From a bacterium (GTDB lineage: Bacteria > Campylobacterota > Campylobacteria > Campylobacterales > Sulfurimonadaceae), in NCBI GenBank assembly GCA_018825665.1, contig JAHJEG010000047.1:1-54739 (forward strand): DNA of 54,739 nt, read 5' to 3'. Below, in pieces: positions 9,363-17,335 of the stretch. Both the position numbers and the translations under genes were made by a program. The number at the start of each line of letters is the position of its first letter. Position 1 is the stretch's first letter. A model generated the notes under the pieces. That model was not told the origin of the DNA, ran no database searches, and saw nothing but the letters and a program-made list of their open reading frames with translations.

Positions 9363-9668
9363 CTAGTAGGCTTTGTCCAGAAGTTTAAATTTCCTGCTGC
9401 TGTTCTCATCCTCCGTTATTTCCCGGGCATGTGGAAACTCTCCGGTTTTTCCGGAGACCACGCTTACGTTCGAATCAAAATTCATCTTATCAATTTCTTC
9501 TATATCATGAAAAAGCGTACTGGCTATAAAAAATAAAACCATAATAACCACAACGCTTGCATATAAAAGCAAATAGTTTTTAATATGGCCTGTCTCAAAG
9601 GGATTTTGCATTGGTACTCTTTGTAATAATTTAAAAGGATTATAGTAAAAAGATGCTGACAACTTCAT
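9363..9668 (-). CDS. hypothetical single-helix membrane protein
   Basis: A 101-residue protein with one transmembrane helix (about 33-53) and a hydrophilic, acidic C-terminal tail; family not recognised. A strong AAGGAG ribosome site lies inside the end of the upstream patatin gene, nine bases before this ATG, so it is co-translated with the patatin. An internal Met20 is an alternative start. The FPHAR stretch in the tail is written by a copy of CCACATGCC. Confidence 0.65.
   Translation of the reverse strand: MKLSASFYYNPFKLLQRVPMQNPFETGHIKNYLLLYASVVVIMVLFFIASTLFHDIEEIDKMNFDSNVSVVSGKTGEFPHAREITEDENSSRKFKLLDKAY
9426..9434 (-). repeat. CCACATGCC copy 3
   Basis: In the small membrane protein gene, coding sense, read as Pro-His-Ala. 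Confidence 0.85.
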
Positions 9669-9674
9669 ACATCT

Positions 9675-10553
9675 TCACTCCTTGGCAAAAGTTTTTTCAC
9701 AGGCATTATAGCCGTATTCAATAAGCTCTTTTGATCTGTTAAACTCAAAGATACTGCACAGATTCCTTGGGATATCTATCTCTATATCCGGCGGATAGGC
9801 GGAGAGCTTCATTCTGGCTATCGTACTCTGCATGCTTTCAAAGGATTTATACGCTACTTGATACATCCCTATTTCTGTAACTATAGTACTAGGAATGGAT
9901 ATTTTATTAAAGTATTTTCTTATTTTTGATGGGATAATAGATTCCTCTTGCATATCTGTTTTCATATCTGTTTTAAAATGCTCATCTCTTGGTTCACCGC
10001 CGAGATTCACAGCAATGGTCAAATCGGTGTTATCATGAAAAGTGGGTGCGATAGGCACGGGATTCAATATCCCCCCGTCTAAGAGAAATTTTTCATTGTG
10101 CAGATAGGGAGTAAAAAAAAGGGGTAATGAGATGGACGCGCGAACGGCATTTAAAAGAGAGCCTTTATTTATCCACACCTCTTTTTCCGCGTCCACATCC
10201 GTAGCAACAGCCGTAAACTTAATAGGCATCTCTTCTATTTTACAATCACCGACCAGCTCATGCATCTTTTTCATAAGGGTGTCTCCCGACACAAGACCGC
10301 CTGTTCCCTTGAAATCCAAAAGCTTAAGCATATCAAGAACATCTACGCCCTCAAGCCATTTGACATAGATATCCAGTTTGCCCGCAGCATAAAACCCTCC
10401 GACCAAAGCACCCATGGAACAGCCCGAAATCGATTCTATCACATATCCGTGTTCCTCAAGCCATTTGATAACACCCACATGGGTCAGCCCTCTTGCTCCC
10501 CCGCTTCCAAGGACCAAAGAGACTCTTTTTTGTTTCATCTTCTCAACTTTCAT
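9675..10553 (-). CDS. patatin-like phospholipase (RssA-type)
   Basis: A 292-residue patatin with the oxyanion-hole glycine run GSGGARG (16-22), the nucleophile elbow GCSMG (Ser46) and the DGG dyad (Asp159). This is the single-domain bacterial RssA type, predicted to be a cytoplasmic or membrane-peripheral lipid acyl hydrolase. Its start overlaps the end of the NMT1-sensor kinase gene by 11 bases and it precedes a small membrane protein gene, giving a three-gene operon. The link between lipid hydrolysis and the sensor is unexplained. Confidence 0.92.
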   Translation of the reverse strand: MKVEKMKQKRVSLVLGSGGARGLTHVGVIKWLEEHGYVIESISGCSMGALVGGFYAAGKLDIYVKWLEGVDVLDMLKLLDFKGTGGLVSGDTLMKKMHELVGDCKIEEMPIKFTAVATDVDAEKEVWINKGSLLNAVRASISLPLFFTPYLHNEKFLLDGGILNPVPIAPTFHDNTDLTIAVNLGGEPRDEHFKTDMKTDMQEESIIPSKIRKYFNKISIPSTIVTEIGMYQVAYKSFESMQSTIARMKLSAYPPDIEIDIPRNLCSIFEFNRSKELIEYGYNACEKTFAKE

Positions 10554-12411
10554 AGACTTTACCTTTTTGTATTATCGGAATTGTGATCTCAAACTCTGCA
10601 CCTCTTAGTTTATGACCCTTATACACATACTCTTTATTCCTGACCTCTATACTTCCGTGAAAGTGCTTGGTGACAATCTCATAGGAGATATATAGACCCA
10701 GCCCCGTTCCCGCTGCCTGCCCTTTGGTGCTGTAATAGGGCTCAAAAATCCTGCCGATGATATCTTCGTTTATACCGCCGCCGCTGTCTCTAAGAGAGAG
10801 TACTATTTTTTCATCATCACAGAAAATCTCGACAAAGAAACATCTGTACTTGGTGTTTGTCTCAACCATCGCATCTTTTGCATTGTTATATATATTTAAA
10901 AGAGCCTGGATTAAAAGGCTTTCATTTTGTACGATACTGCACTCCATAGAGCTCATGACAAGCTCAATGGAGTTGTTTTTATAGAGCTCTTTGGTCAGCT
11001 CATTCACTTTAACGATAGAATCTTCAATTGTAAATTCTGTCATATTCTTAATATTTGAATTGAAATAGTTTTTAAAATCATCGATTGTCTGCGATAGGTA
11101 CTGGGACTGTCTGTTAATCTCCCGGCTCATAGCGCTGATATCTGCTACGTTTACATCTTTTCCCAACAGTAAAGAAGTTTCCATTTTCGCTATATTGAGA
11201 GAGATTATATTCAAAGGCTGTCTCCACTGATGCGCAATATTGCTGAGCATGGAGCCCACTGCCGCCATTTTTGACTGTGCCATGATCACCCTGTTTTGCT
11301 TGTCTATCTCATTCTTTTGGTCTGATATTTTTTTATTCATATCGTTTTTGGTAAGAAGCCACTGCTTTCTGAAACTGAGCAACAATACTCCAAAACCGAT
11401 ACTGACAATCACCAACACAGAGATCATTGCCAGATGAAAGAGCTCATCATAATTAAGGGTAAATGCCAGCTCTGCAGGATGGTTCTTTTCATAGATGAAA
11501 CTCTCGACATCAAGATCTTCGCTCACAATTCCCAATAATTTATACACATTCACTATATCATCAAGCTGCTCGCAATCCAAATAACCTATAGTTCCATTCG
11601 CATGATACGCCAGCCGTTTCAAGCTCTCACCCTCTTTTATAAGCTGCAGCAGCGTTTTATTTTGGGTATTGTATTTACGGTAGATGAGTTCTGCTGTTTC
11701 TGAGATATGCTCAAACGCATATTCCCATCCCCTGAGAGTGGCTTCATAAAAATCTTTTGTAAGTTTTGGATTGTGCTTTATAAATTCTGATGAACCAAAA
11801 AGTATATCGCCGTAAAACTGGAATCCGTAGTCTTTGGGATCAAATATCTTGTACCCTACCCCCATATCCTCCAGACGTATCGGCTCATTCGACACATACG
11901 AAGCCATGGCATCGGTATTGCGGTTTATGAGGTCGTCCAAATTGAAACTGTGCGGCAGAATGTGCACATCTTTTTGTGTGATTCCCTTTGAAAACAGCAT
12001 CGCCATTATAGAAGCTGTTCCGCGGGCATCATCGGTAAGCATGATGCGTTTGCCTTTTAAATCCGAGACACTGCTGATATTGCTATCGTCTCTGACTAAG
12101 AGCATCAGCGGAGATACTTGAAAGATGGCACCAAGAGCTACAATATCTTTGCCCTCAATCCTGTCAATGAGCAAAGAGGAGCGGCCTATTGCAAAATCCG
12201 CTTCTTTTTTCTCAATAACACCAGACAAGTCCGTGCCATACGTAAACTCTTTGAACTCGACATCTATCGCACGCTCTTTATAGTAGCCCCGCTCTTTGGC
12301 AATATAATAACCGCCAAACTGAAACTGATGCAGCCAGCTCAGCTGCAATACGACTTTTTGGGATGCGAATAAAGAAACCGATAAGAATAAAAGTAAAAGT
12401 ATTGTTTTCAT
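10543..12411 (-). CDS. NMT1/THI5-sensor histidine kinase
   Basis: A 622-residue fusion. A signal peptide (1-17) is followed by a periplasmic domain of the NMT1/THI5/SsuA substrate-binding type (about 20-300), which opens with LQLSWLHQFQFGGYY. Then come a transmembrane helix (about 327-347), a coiled coil, and a histidine kinase core with His394 in NIAHQWRQPLN, N box NIYNNAKDAM, DSGGG and GTGLGL. The THI5-type domain binds pyrimidine precursors or related small molecules in transporters; here it has become a sensor. No cognate response regulator is adjacent; the downstream gene is a patatin. Confidence 0.92.
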   Translation of the reverse strand: MKTILLLLFLSVSLFASQKVVLQLSWLHQFQFGGYYIAKERGYYKERAIDVEFKEFTYGTDLSGVIEKKEADFAIGRSSLLIDRIEGKDIVALGAIFQVSPLMLLVRDDSNISSVSDLKGKRIMLTDDARGTASIMAMLFSKGITQKDVHILPHSFNLDDLINRNTDAMASYVSNEPIRLEDMGVGYKIFDPKDYGFQFYGDILFGSSEFIKHNPKLTKDFYEATLRGWEYAFEHISETAELIYRKYNTQNKTLLQLIKEGESLKRLAYHANGTIGYLDCEQLDDIVNVYKLLGIVSEDLDVESFIYEKNHPAELAFTLNYDELFHLAMISVLVIVSIGFGVLLLSFRKQWLLTKNDMNKKISDQKNEIDKQNRVIMAQSKMAAVGSMLSNIAHQWRQPLNIISLNIAKMETSLLLGKDVNVADISAMSREINRQSQYLSQTIDDFKNYFNSNIKNMTEFTIEDSIVKVNELTKELYKNNSIELVMSSMECSIVQNESLLIQALLNIYNNAKDAMVETNTKYRCFFVEIFCDDEKIVLSLRDSGGGINEDIIGRIFEPYYSTKGQAAGTGLGLYISYEIVTKHFHGSIEVRNKEYVYKGHKLRGAEFEITIPIIQKGKVYES

Positions 12412-12491
12412 ATGAGCAATTGTATCTTAGAAACAATCATTCTGTGGTTAATTATTTGGCAGGGTAAAAAAGAGTATTTTAAAGGGGAAAC

Positions 12492-12515
12492 AAAGTCACC
12501 CGTAAAGGTGACTTT
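12492..12515 (-). terminator. intrinsic terminator of groES-groEL
   Basis: Perfect 9-bp stem (AAAGTCACC / GGTGACTTT) with a 6-base loop, 19 bases beyond the groEL stop. On the transcript strand the stem ends in a short U-run and is followed by GTTTCCCC. Confidence 0.65.
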
Positions 12516-12534
12516 AAGAGGTATAAAAGGGGAT

Positions 12535-14166
12535 TTACATCATCCCAGGCATGCCCTGCATCGCTGCATTCATCTCGTTGTTTGAAGGTTGTTCTTCCGG
12601 TATCTCATAAATTGCCGCTTCTGTTGTTAGAAGCAGACTTGAAACCGATGTAGCATTGATAAGTGCGACACGGGCAACTTTAAGAGGATCGATGATCCCT
12701 GCTTCGAACATATCCACATATTCGCCTGTTGCAGCGTTAAAACCTACGTTCTGATTTTCAGCAGATTCAACCGCGTTTACAACGACACCCGTATCATAAC
12801 CGGCATTTTGGGCAATCTGTTTCATAGGTGCTTTTACAGCGCGAAGAATAATCTCACAACCGATTTTCTGGTCGCCTGAGAGTTCAAGCTTCACCTTTGC
12901 AGCAGCACGTACAAGCGCAGCGCCGCCACCGATGATAATACCCTCTTCCACCGCAGCTTTTGTTGCGCTCAGAGCATCGTCCACACGGTCTTTCTTCTCT
13001 TTCATCTCAGTCTCGGTCGCAGCACCCACTTTGATAACCGCTACACCGCCGCTGAGTTTTGCCAAACGCTCTTGAAGCTTCTCTTTGTCGTACTCAGAAC
13101 TTGTCGCATCTATCTGAACTTTGATTTCAGAGATTCTGGCTTTTACAGCCTCTTGGGAACCTGCACCGTTTACGATTACCGTGTTGTCCTTGTCGATAAC
13201 TACACGTGTAGCCTGACCGAGCATCTGAATATTTGCACCCTCAAGCGTATGTCCTGTTTCTTCGGCAATCACAGTTGCAGCGGTCAAGATTGCGATATCC
13301 TGCAGCATAGCTTTTCTTCTGTCGCCAAAACCTGGAGCTTTTACCGCAGAGATGTTCAAGATGCCGCGAAGTTTATTTACAACCAAAGTTGAAAGTGCTT
13401 CACCCTCAACATCTTCAGCGATGATAAGAAGAGGACGATTCGTCTTTTGAACCTGCTCCAGCACCGGCAGCAGATCTTTTAAAGAGGAGATTTTGCTATC
13501 AGCCAACAATATCCAAGGATTTTCAATCTCAGCTATCATCTTTTCGGCATTTGTAATAAAATACGGGCTTAAATAACCACGGTCAAACTGCATACCCTCA
13601 ACAACCTCAAGCTCATCAGAGATACCCTTGGCTTCTTCAACGGTAATAACACCGTCTTGTCCTACCTTGTCCATAGCTTCGGCAATCATATCACCGATTG
13701 CACTGTCAGAGTTTGCCGAGATAGTTGCAACCTGGGCTATATCCTGCTTGCCGTTGACTGTTTTACTCGCTGCTTTTAGGTTGGCCAAAATCGCTTCACA
13801 AGCTTTGTCCATACCGCGTTTTACTTCAACCGGATTTGCTCCGGCGGTGATATTTCTAAGACCCTCCGAAAAGATAGCATTTGCCAAAACAGTAGCCGTA
13901 GTCGTCCCGTCACCCGCTTCATCAGCAGTATTGGAAGCCACTTGTTTTACAAGCTGCGCGCCCATATCTTCTAGTTTGTCTTTTAGCTCGATCTCTCTAG
14001 CAACAGAAACACCGTCTTTTGTGATTACCGGAGCACCGTAGCTTTTTTGGATGAGGACATTGCGACCGCGAGGCCCCATTGTCACTTTTACCGCATCTGT
14101 AAGTTTTGCAACACCGCGAGCCAATGCATTACGCGCATTGTCTGAAAATATAATTTCTTTTGCCAT
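12535..14166 (-). CDS. groL: chaperonin GroEL
   Basis: The 543-residue 60-kDa chaperonin that folds proteins inside the GroEL-GroES cage, cytoplasmic. N-terminal [11 protein letters not shown], the nucleotide loop with [12 protein letters not shown] near residue 85, and the C-terminal GMPGMM tail are typical. Length is normal, no break. It lies 35 bases after groES in the usual order, with a terminator behind it. Although long and highly expressed, it carries no copy of the CCACATGCC word. Confidence 0.99.
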   Translation of the reverse strand: MAKEIIFSDNARNALARGVAKLTDAVKVTMGPRGRNVLIQKSYGAPVITKDGVSVAREIELKDKLEDMGAQLVKQVASNTADEAGDGTTTATVLANAIFSEGLRNITAGANPVEVKRGMDKACEAILANLKAASKTVNGKQDIAQVATISANSDSAIGDMIAEAMDKVGQDGVITVEEAKGISDELEVVEGMQFDRGYLSPYFITNAEKMIAEIENPWILLADSKISSLKDLLPVLEQVQKTNRPLLIIAEDVEGEALSTLVVNKLRGILNISAVKAPGFGDRRKAMLQDIAILTAATVIAEETGHTLEGANIQMLGQATRVVIDKDNTVIVNGAGSQEAVKARISEIKVQIDATSSEYDKEKLQERLAKLSGGVAVIKVGAATETEMKEKKDRVDDALSATKAAVEEGIIIGGGAALVRAAAKVKLELSGDQKIGCEIILRAVKAPMKQIAQNAGYDTGVVVNAVESAENQNVGFNAATGEYVDMFEAGIIDPLKVARVALINATSVSSLLLTTEAAIYEIPEEQPSNNEMNAAMQGMPGMM

Positions 14167-14201
14167 ATCTTTAAATTCCTTAATTTTATTTTTCTAAATT
14201 A

Positions 14202-14462
14202 TTAACCAATGATTCCAAAAATATCATCAACATCTAAAACTAAGTATTTTTCAGTACCCAGAGAAACCTCATTACCTGCATATTTGCCGAATAAAACCTG
14301 ATTTCCACATGCCAGAACTGTTACTTCGGAACTTACTGCCACTACCTCACCGCGAGACGGTTTTTCCTTCGCATTATCAGGGATAATGATACCTGACATG
14401 GTAGTGTTTGTTTCCTCTACTCTTTTAACTAAAACTCTATTTCCCAATGGTTGAAAGTTCAT
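14202..14462 (-). CDS. groS: co-chaperonin GroES
   Basis: The 86-residue lid of the GroEL cage. [12 protein letters not shown] at the N-terminus, the mobile loop near [16 protein letters not shown], and [11 protein letters not shown] are family features. The segment VLACGNQ has an unusual cysteine and is written by a copy of CCACATGCC, at a place where relatives vary. An AAGGAA ribosome site precedes the ATG. I see no CIRCE element (TTAGCACTC-N9-GAGTGCTAA) upstream, so control by HrcA is not supported here. Confidence 0.98.
   Translation of the reverse strand: MNFQPLGNRVLVKRVEETNTTMSGIIIPDNAKEKPSRGEVVAVSSEVTVLACGNQVLFGKYAGNEVSLGTEKYLVLDVDDIFGIIG
14305..14313 (+). repeat. CCACATGCC copy 4
   Basis: In groS, antisense to the gene; on the coding strand it reads Ala-Cys-Gly. 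Confidence 0.85.
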
Positions 14463-14502
14463 ACATTTCCTTATTGAATTTTAATATATTTTAATAGATG
14501 GG

Positions 14503-14508
14503 ATTCTA
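14503..14508 (-). promoter_or_regulatory. possible -10 box of groES-groEL
   Basis: TAGAAT on the minus strand about 40 bases before the groS ATG; no -35 match. Tentative. Confidence 0.35.
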
Positions 14509-14592
14509 CCTGATGTTAAGTAAATTTTTGGTAAATCCAATCAACTTCATAAATTATTTAATGACAAAAGGAAAATAAAAGCTTTACGTAGA

Positions 14593-14598
14593 TATAAT
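14593..14598 (+). promoter_or_regulatory. -10 box of the tRNA gene
   Basis: Perfect TATAAT ending 19 bases before the mature tRNA 5' end. Confidence 0.5.
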
Positions 14599-14617
14599 TC
14601 CGACCTACAAATTAGAT

Positions 14618-14694
14618 GTCAGGGTAGCTCAGCTGGTTAGAGCACTGGTCTCATAAGCCGGGGGTCGGGGGTTCAAGTCCCCCCTCTGACACCA
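14618..14694 (+). tRNA. tRNA with anticodon CAT (tRNA-Met, or tRNA-Ile2)
   Basis: A complete 77-base cloverleaf. The acceptor GTCAGGG pairs with CTCTGAC (one G-U), the D arm is GCTC/GAGC, the anticodon loop CTCATAA has CAT in place, and the T arm is GGGGG-TTCAAGT-CCCCC. The CCA end is encoded. The G1-C72 pair and the anticodon stem exclude the initiator tRNA; elongator Met is likeliest, but the lysidine-modified Ile2 tRNA also has CAT and cannot be excluded by eye. The AT-rich scar with IS remnants begins just downstream. Confidence 0.95.
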
Positions 14695-14775
14695 TCCATA
14701 AATATCACAATCACCGTACTTACATCAACTTTATATAAACGCCAATTCTAAAATCAAGTGCAATTTTCACCTAAA

Positions 14776-14886
14776 TCAACTAGCTAACTTTCTGCTCATT
14801 TCACTGAAAAATACTTCATATGGAGTTTTATATCCAAGCACTTTTCTAGGTCTATGGTTAAGTATAATGCAAAGTTTCCACGCTCT
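14776..14886 (-). pseudogene. C-terminal remnant of an IS30-family transposase
   Basis: On the minus strand a closed frame ending at a TGA (14776-14778) encodes the ending LNHRPRKVLGYKTPYEVFF and then a short SRKLAS tail. This is the hallmark C-terminus of IS30-family transposases (NxRPRKxLGxKTPxEVF). Only about 35 residues survive; the catalytic DDE core, the start and the element ends are missing. It is a decayed leftover. A second frame over the same bases forms the end of the neighbouring small open frame. Confidence 0.75.
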
Positions 14887-15074
14887 CCAATAACCAATTT
14901 AAAATAATAAAAATATATACTCAACCCGATAGCAAATGCCAATGGCTTTAAAAAAGAACAAGTGTCCAGGCTATTTATAGAAATAGCAAGAATAAAAAGC
15001 CATATACTTTTATTACTCAATTGTTCCCTAGTTGCAGTAATCTCATTTTCTAGATTTTCTCTTCCAATTTTCAA
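14796..15074 (-). CDS. small membrane protein, probably truncated by IS remnant
   Basis: A 92-residue open frame with TTG as its only plausible start, 15 bases after the lipoprotein gene. Residues about 22-62 are hydrophobic and could form one or two membrane helices. The last 25 or so residues are an out-of-frame reading of the IS30-type remnant, so the original C-terminus was probably lost when that element inserted. Family not recognised; it may no longer be functional. Confidence 0.4.
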   Translation of the reverse strand: MKIGRENLENEITATREQLSNKSIWLFILAISINSLDTCSFLKPLAFAIGLSIYFYYFKLVIGERGNFALYLTIDLEKCLDIKLHMKYFSVK

Positions 15075-15089
15075 TACCTAAAACTTATT

Positions 15090-15560
15090 TTATTGCTTTT
15101 GTTTCTTTGACCATTCAATTAAATGTTGTTCTTTTTCAGCCCAAATTTTCTTTGCATTCTCAATCTTAATAAAATATTCCATTGCTAAAGTTGTGTTTTT
15201 TGGAATCCCAAATAATCCATCTCTATATAAAGCAGTTAAACTTTCTAATGCTCGTGGATTACCATTATCCGCAGCTAATTCCAAATACCTTAAACCATTT
15301 ACTGAATCATGTAGTTTATTAAAATAAACACTTCCTATAAAAAACTGTGATTCTATTTTATAATACTCAGATATTTCATCAAGCTTTTTATTATTATCTG
15401 AATTTTTTTTAAGGTATTCAATAGAATTCTGATAGTTTCTATCATTATATGCATATGCTCCTTTTAGATAGTTTTGTGCGAATTTATTTGCTAAAGGTTG
15501 ACTTTCACATGCAGTAAAAGATACAGAAGTCAATAATAAAATAAAGTAAATTATTTTCAT
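15090..15560 (-). CDS. Sel1-repeat-like lipoprotein
   Basis: A 156-residue protein with a signal peptide ending in the lipobox-like FTAC (Cys18), so probably membrane-anchored in the periplasm. The rest contains helical repeats of the Sel1/TPR type: the stretches FIGSVYFNKLHDSVNGLRYL and AADNGNPRALESLTALYRDG have the usual alanine, glycine and G-N-P-x-A-L spacing. Function unknown; such proteins usually mediate protein-protein contacts. It lies in AT-rich DNA between two IS remnants and may be acquired. Confidence 0.75.
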   Translation of the reverse strand: MKIIYFILLLTSVSFTACESQPLANKFAQNYLKGAYAYNDRNYQNSIEYLKKNSDNNKKLDEISEYYKIESQFFIGSVYFNKLHDSVNGLRYLELAADNGNPRALESLTALYRDGLFGIPKNTTLAMEYFIKIENAKKIWAEKEQHLIEWSKKQKQ

Positions 15561-15638
15561 TTAAACATCTCCAGCCATCAGCCTTGAAAGGCTAAAAATT
15601 TCTTTTTGTGTGTATTTCATAAAATTTCCTTTGTGTAT

Positions 15639-15692
15639 AACGGTTGAATTAGCCAATAAATTGCCGCTAGGTAATTTATTGGCTACAACGTT
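15639..15692. repeat. 54-base palindrome (attC-like or MITE-like)
   Basis: An inner stem of 16 bp (15650-15665 against 15670-15685, one G/A difference) has the 4-base loop GCTA. It is flanked by an outer repeat, AACGGTTG against CAACGTT, with one unpaired G. Nested arms with a bulged base resemble an integron attC site. However, the strict boxes RYYYAAC and GTTRRRY are not both met (GTTATAC is the closest), and the site is at the short end for attC. It separates the lipoprotein from the broken transposase. A bidirectional terminator is another reading. Confidence 0.6.
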
Positions 15693-15695
15693 TTA

Positions 15696-16316
15696 TTATA
15701 TATTTATTGTTCTAATACACCTAAAAGTGGAGTTGGTCATATATCCAAATACATGTTCTACTTTGACACGAACTTTTGATTTAACCGCATTATCTCTTTC
15801 TTGAGCATATGTGAGTGGTCTTGATCTGTACGCTTTTTCATGTACGAAGCTTTTACATTTTTTCAGCCAGAGATAGCGCTCTATTTTATCACTACGATAA
15901 GCACTGTCGGCAAACAGTCTATTGTCATGTTGATTGACAAGTTCTTCAAGTTTTTGAGAATCATGAAGTGATGCGCTTGAAGTTGCAAACTTTGTAATAA
16001 TCTTTGTGCACGCATCTGCATTCACATGGTTTTTATATCCGAAGTGACGTTCTTTATTTTTTGTTGTCCATCTTGCCTCTGTATCTTTTTGAGAGAACTT
16101 TGCTGGATTATTTTCAAAGCTCTCAGGGATATTGTCTTGCTTGATAGCATTATTCTCTTCTCTGGTATTACGCTGTCTTGGAACATTTACAAAGGATGCA
16201 TCTACGATACTTCCTTCTTTAGTATTATAAAGCTCTTGACCTAGCATATACAACCGATAATTATAAACCATTTTTGGAACTTACATATAAGATTGTGAAA
16301 GAAAGTTTTGAGCCAT
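15696..16316 (-). pseudogene. broken IS5-family transposase
   Basis: The main open frame (from 16271) is the central and catalytic part of an IS5-family DDE transposase. The first D is in SIVDAS, followed by VPRQRN, KFSQKDTEARWT and GYKNHVN; the second D is in FADSAYRS; the E is in VEHVFGYMTNS. An in-frame ATG at 16314-16316 gives 11 further residues beginning MAQNFLSQ and then a stop, so the N-terminal helix-turn-helix part has been deleted. The C-terminus also ends about 30 residues early, just beside the 54-base palindrome. Inactive remnant. Confidence 0.85.
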
Positions 16317-16410
16317 ATTCTTATGCTTTAAGTATTAAATAAAATTATAAAATATTATTCAGATTCAGTTCATATCACATATCGCAAATTTATTTTCCCT
16401 GCTCCCCCCC

Positions 16411-17190
16411 CTAGTATTGCACAAAATTTTCAAGCAGTTCATTGTGGACGAGGGTGTTGGTTGCGACGAGGACATTGTCACTGAACATGTAGGGCTTTGC
16501 ATATCCGTTTGTGATTTTTCCTCCCGCTTCTTGCACAATCAGGATTCCCGCGGCGACATCCCACGGTTTGAGGTTGCACTCATAATACACATCGAATTTT
16601 CCTTGGGCTAAATAACACATGTCAAGTGAGGCTGAACCAAGTCTTCTGATATCACGGGTAATGGGCAGAAGGTTTGAGATATTTTTTAGCACCCATTCAT
16701 AGTCTTTGCCGCGTTGAACTTTTGTGTAAGGAAAGCCGGTTGCTACGAGGGATTGCTGAAGGGAGGTTTGGGTTGAGACATGAAGAGCCTTGCCATTGAG
16801 GTACGCACCCTTGCCTGCATCTGCGCGAAAACACTCCTCTAGCACGGGGTTATAGACAAGTGCCGCAACAGGTACGCCCTCTTTCCACATGCCTATAGAA
16901 ATGGCACAGTGTTCTATGCCGTGCACGAAATTCGTCGTTCCGTCAATAGGGTCTATATAAATCGCTCTGGAGGGATAATGCATCTCTTTTGTGTTTTCTT
17001 CGCCCACCAGCACATACTCAGGGAATTTTTCTTTGAGTTTTAGACTCAAGTGCTTTTCAATGGCCACATCATACTCGGTGACCAAATCGACCGTACCCTT
17101 ATATTTCACATCCTGATTGGAATAGAACCCTTCCAAAAAAAGATCCCTGCACTCAAGCGCTATCTCATAAAGCTGCTCCGATAATAACAT
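16411..17190 (-). CDS. suhB: inositol monophosphatase family protein (SuhB-like)
   Basis: A 259-residue metal-dependent phosphatase of the IMPase/SuhB family with GEEN (metal glutamate), DPIDGTTNFVHG (metal aspartates and catalytic threonine) and the C-terminal WDVAAGILIVQEAGG. Substrate could be inositol 1-phosphate, fructose 1,6-bisphosphate or similar; sequence alone does not decide. The frame opens 30 bases earlier, but a strong GGGGAGGAG ribosome site sits just before the ATG at 17188-17190, which I choose. The TAG stop is followed at once by a run of guanines (C8 on the plus strand, 16404-16411). IGMWKEG is written by a CCACATGCC copy. Confidence 0.92.
   Translation of the reverse strand: MLLSEQLYEIALECRDLFLEGFYSNQDVKYKGTVDLVTEYDVAIEKHLSLKLKEKFPEYVLVGEENTKEMHYPSRAIYIDPIDGTTNFVHGIEHCAISIGMWKEGVPVAALVYNPVLEECFRADAGKGAYLNGKALHVSTQTSLQQSLVATGFPYTKVQRGKDYEWVLKNISNLLPITRDIRRLGSASLDMCYLAQGKFDVYYECNLKPWDVAAGILIVQEAGGKITNGYAKPYMFSDNVLVATNTLVHNELLENFVQY
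16885..16893 (+). repeat. CCACATGCC copy 5
   Basis: In suhB, antisense; coding strand reads Gly-Met-Trp. Confidence 0.85.
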
Positions 17191-17300
17191 ACACTCTCCT
17201 CCCCGTACAACTTTTTTCATTGTGCCATTGTACTTTCTTCAAACCCTTTCTTTGATTAAAACTTATACGCTGTTTTTCTGCTCCCGTATCCTTTTTATGT

Positions 17301-17306
17301 TATTAT
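17301..17306 (+). promoter_or_regulatory. extended -10 box of pyk
   Basis: TATTAT preceded by TGT, 29 bases before the pyk ATG. Confidence 0.45.
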
Positions 17307-17335
17307 CGCGCTAAATTTAACCTAATTGGCGGCAC

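Noticed and set aside
10447-10457. CCCACATGGG as another copy of the word
   Set aside because: Two mismatches at the 3' end; it is itself a palindrome and occurs once.
14463-14560. CIRCE or HspR operator before groES
   Set aside because: No TTAGCACTC/GAGTGCTAA inverted repeat or HAIR-like element is visible.
16404-16411. C8/G8 tract at the end of suhB as a phase-variation switch
   Set aside because: On the coding strand the run only begins with the last base of the stop codon, so slippage would not change the protein; an effect on mRNA 3' structure is possible but unsupported.
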